DNA of 64,000 nt from an uncultured Acetatifactor sp. (lineage in GTDB: Bacteria; Bacillota; Clostridia; Lachnospirales; Lachnospiraceae), in assembly GCA_910578185.1 (NCBI GenBank), contig CAJTPN010000004.1:71483-135482 (forward strand). Direction: 5' to 3'. Shown here one piece after another: positions 62,761 through 64,000 of this stretch (its first letter is position 1; each line of letters starts with the position of its first letter). The translations under genes were made by a program, and so were the position numbers. The notes under the pieces were generated by a model. It made no database searches. It saw only the letters and a list, made by a program, of their open reading frames with translations, and had not been told where the DNA came from.

Positions 62761-63948
62761 TTAAAAAATTCTTCTGATTGCCAAAATACTTCTATAGTTG
62801 GCGCTGGAAACAATGATTCCCGTCTTGGAATTGGATGCATGTACAATCTGCCCATTGCCGATATACAATGCAACATGTCCCGAATAGCAGATCAAATCTC
62901 CCGGCTGTGCGTTTTCAAGACCATCCACCCCATACCCCTGGGTGCGGTCTGACGCAGAAGAATGAGGAAGGCTTACGCCGAAGTTCGCATAGACGCTCAT
63001 GACAAAACCGGAGCAATCCGCGCCTTCCGTCAGGCTGGTTCCGCCATACACATAAGGATTTCCCACAAACTGCAACGCATATTCCGCCACCGCGCTGCCC
63101 ATCTCGCCTCCGTCTCCAACGGTATAATCCTGGATTGGTGTCGTATTGCTTGCGGACTGTGCATTTTGTGCAGCCTGAGCCGCAGCCGCCGCCCGCGCTT
63201 TCCTGCGCTCCTCCTCTTCCTTCGCCAGGCGCTTCTCCTCTTCTTCCCTGGACTCCGCCTGCACAAATTCACTGTGAAGAGATACATAGTCGGCGGATAC
63301 CCATCCGGTACCCTCCTCGAAGTCTACTTTCACCCATCCTTCAATTTCTTCCAAAACCAACAATTCCTCCGCTTCAGGAAGCATCCCCAGCTTTGCGGAT
63401 TCCGTTGTAGGTTCCTGCCGGATAAAGAGAGTCTGAGTGGTAACCGTTGCAATGCGTTTTCCCACATGCTTTGCAATTTCCACCGCGTCCTCTCCGGTAA
63501 CACAGTACTCTGCTTTCACATATCCCGTCACATCGCCGGAATTGATCTGATACCAGCCGTTTTCTTCCGAAAGGAAAGTACCTACGGAATTGTTATACAA
63601 CTTACCTATAATTTCCCCTTCCTCACTGGGAAGACTTCTAACATTGACATAATTGGTCACCTGTGCAATCACAAGTTTACGAAACAAATCCTCTTCCGTG
63701 GGCTCCTGAGATACCGGAACCAGATTATCCGTCTTTATCCATTCAAGTATGGACTTTTCTGTTAATCCCGTACCTTCTTCCACTACGGTAACTGTTATAT
63801 TTTCAATCTTGCTTCCATTGTTGAGCAACAGTCCCACACCGCCGCTTTGCAGCACAGAACCACCCTCGGCTTTTGCTACAAGCCCGGTTCCCAGAAACGC
63901 AAGGGATGCCGCTAACACACAAGCCGCAACTTTCTTAACACGATGCAT
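62761..63948 (-). CDS. Secreted SH3 - NlpC/P60 cell-wall hydrolase
   Basis: A 395-residue exported enzyme. The signal peptide reads MHRVKKVAACVLAASLAFLG followed by TGLVAKAEG. Two bacterial SH3 domains are seen at ~95-150 (VNVRSLPSEEGEIIGKLYNN) and ~165-230 (LFIRQEPTTESAKLGMLPEA). An Ala/Glu-rich linker leads to the NlpC/P60 domain (~285-395) with the catalytic Cys in GADCSGFVMSVYANFG and His in YSGHVALYIGNGQIVHASN. It cuts the gamma-Glu-diamino acid link in peptidoglycan stems. The ATG at 63948 has GAGGAG ten bases upstream. A terminator follows. Confidence 0.95.
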   Translation of the reverse strand: MHRVKKVAACVLAASLAFLGTGLVAKAEGGSVLQSGGVGLLLNNGSKIENITVTVVEEGTGLTEKSILEWIKTDNLVPVSQEPTEEDLFRKLVIAQVTNYVNVRSLPSEEGEIIGKLYNNSVGTFLSEENGWYQINSGDVTGYVKAEYCVTGEDAVEIAKHVGKRIATVTTQTLFIRQEPTTESAKLGMLPEAEELLVLEEIEGWVKVDFEEGTGWVSADYVSLHSEFVQAESREEEEKRLAKEEEERRKARAAAAAQAAQNAQSASNTTPIQDYTVGDGGEMGSAVAEYALQFVGNPYVYGGTSLTEGADCSGFVMSVYANFGVSLPHSSASDRTQGYGVDGLENAQPGDLICYSGHVALYIGNGQIVHASNSKTGIIVSSANYRSILAIRRIF

Positions 63949-64000
63949 TATTTTTTATCTCCTCATCCACAGAAATATGTACTTTGGGTATTTATCAAGA

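Noticed and set aside
63135..63410. Proline-rich plus-strand frame opposite the NlpC/P60 gene
   Set aside because: It is the complement of the Ala/Glu-rich linker, which produces such frames automatically.
1..64000. tRNA or rRNA genes
   Set aside because: No cloverleaf with a GTTCGA-type T-loop or conserved rRNA string was noticed by eye; a tRNAscan run would settle this.

Overview
The window reads as a chromosomal segment of a Lachnospiraceae-type (Clostridia) gut bacterium. The indications are strong AGGAGG-type ribosome sites, a long-form hibernation factor, PadR/DUF1700/DUF4097 and DUF4037/DUF4125 genes typical of that family, plant-polysaccharide glycosidases, an NlpC/P60 SH3 protein and BceRSAB. 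The assignment is inferred from gene content only. About 40 intact genes alternate with many broken ones, so the window mixes stable core blocks with accessory and decaying DNA.

Layout. 0-2 kb: ISLre2 transposase fragment, DUF4097 adhesin-like protein with PadR regulator. 2.0-2.6 kb: a 544-bp mobile cassette with terminal inverted repeats. 2.8-12.6 kb: SDR, then a minus-strand gene train: CHASE2 nucleotide cyclase, GAF/HD-GYP, TIM-barrel isomerase, TPR/DUF4037/DUF4125, GH35 beta-galactosidase, small protein. 13-19.3 kb: cyclophilin, RarA, Nudix, heterodimeric ABC exporter. 19.3-21.6 kb: frameshifted XRE-TPR regulator and a collapsed agr-like two-component/ABC locus. 21.6-25.7 kb: a four-domain MerR regulator next to a homologue of its own C-terminal domain, both behind dyad-containing promoters. 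26-30 kb: ATPase / putative nuclease / AIPR defence-like operon. 30.4-36.9 kb: accessory genes, many broken (DUF1963, GNATs, Nudix, AlkZ), a second cassette of the same TIR family, a methyltransferase, and a GNAT-nucleotidyltransferase fusion. 37-42 kb: GH43, AraC regulator and GH3 for arabinoxylan or xylan use. 42.6-47.3 kb: BceRSAB antimicrobial-peptide sensing and detoxification. 47.4-60 kb: a defence-rich stretch (DUF262-ATPase-HNH; TOTE primase-helicase; RloAB/AbiL-like) separated by copies of the 3' end of an M23 peptidase gene whose intact copy lies at 60.4 kb. 61.7-64 kb: hpf, a cluster of DnaA boxes, and an SH3-NlpC/P60 cell-wall hydrolase.

The main points for follow-up are: (1) two transposon-like cassettes with shared ends and 8-bp target duplications, each carrying a different single small gene behind the same built-in promoter and no transposase; (2) three defence operons in unusual combinations, each next to an M23 3'-end fragment, which suggests a recombination hotspot; (3) the MerR fusion and its partner; (4) a five-member DnaA-box cluster outside any visible dnaA locus.
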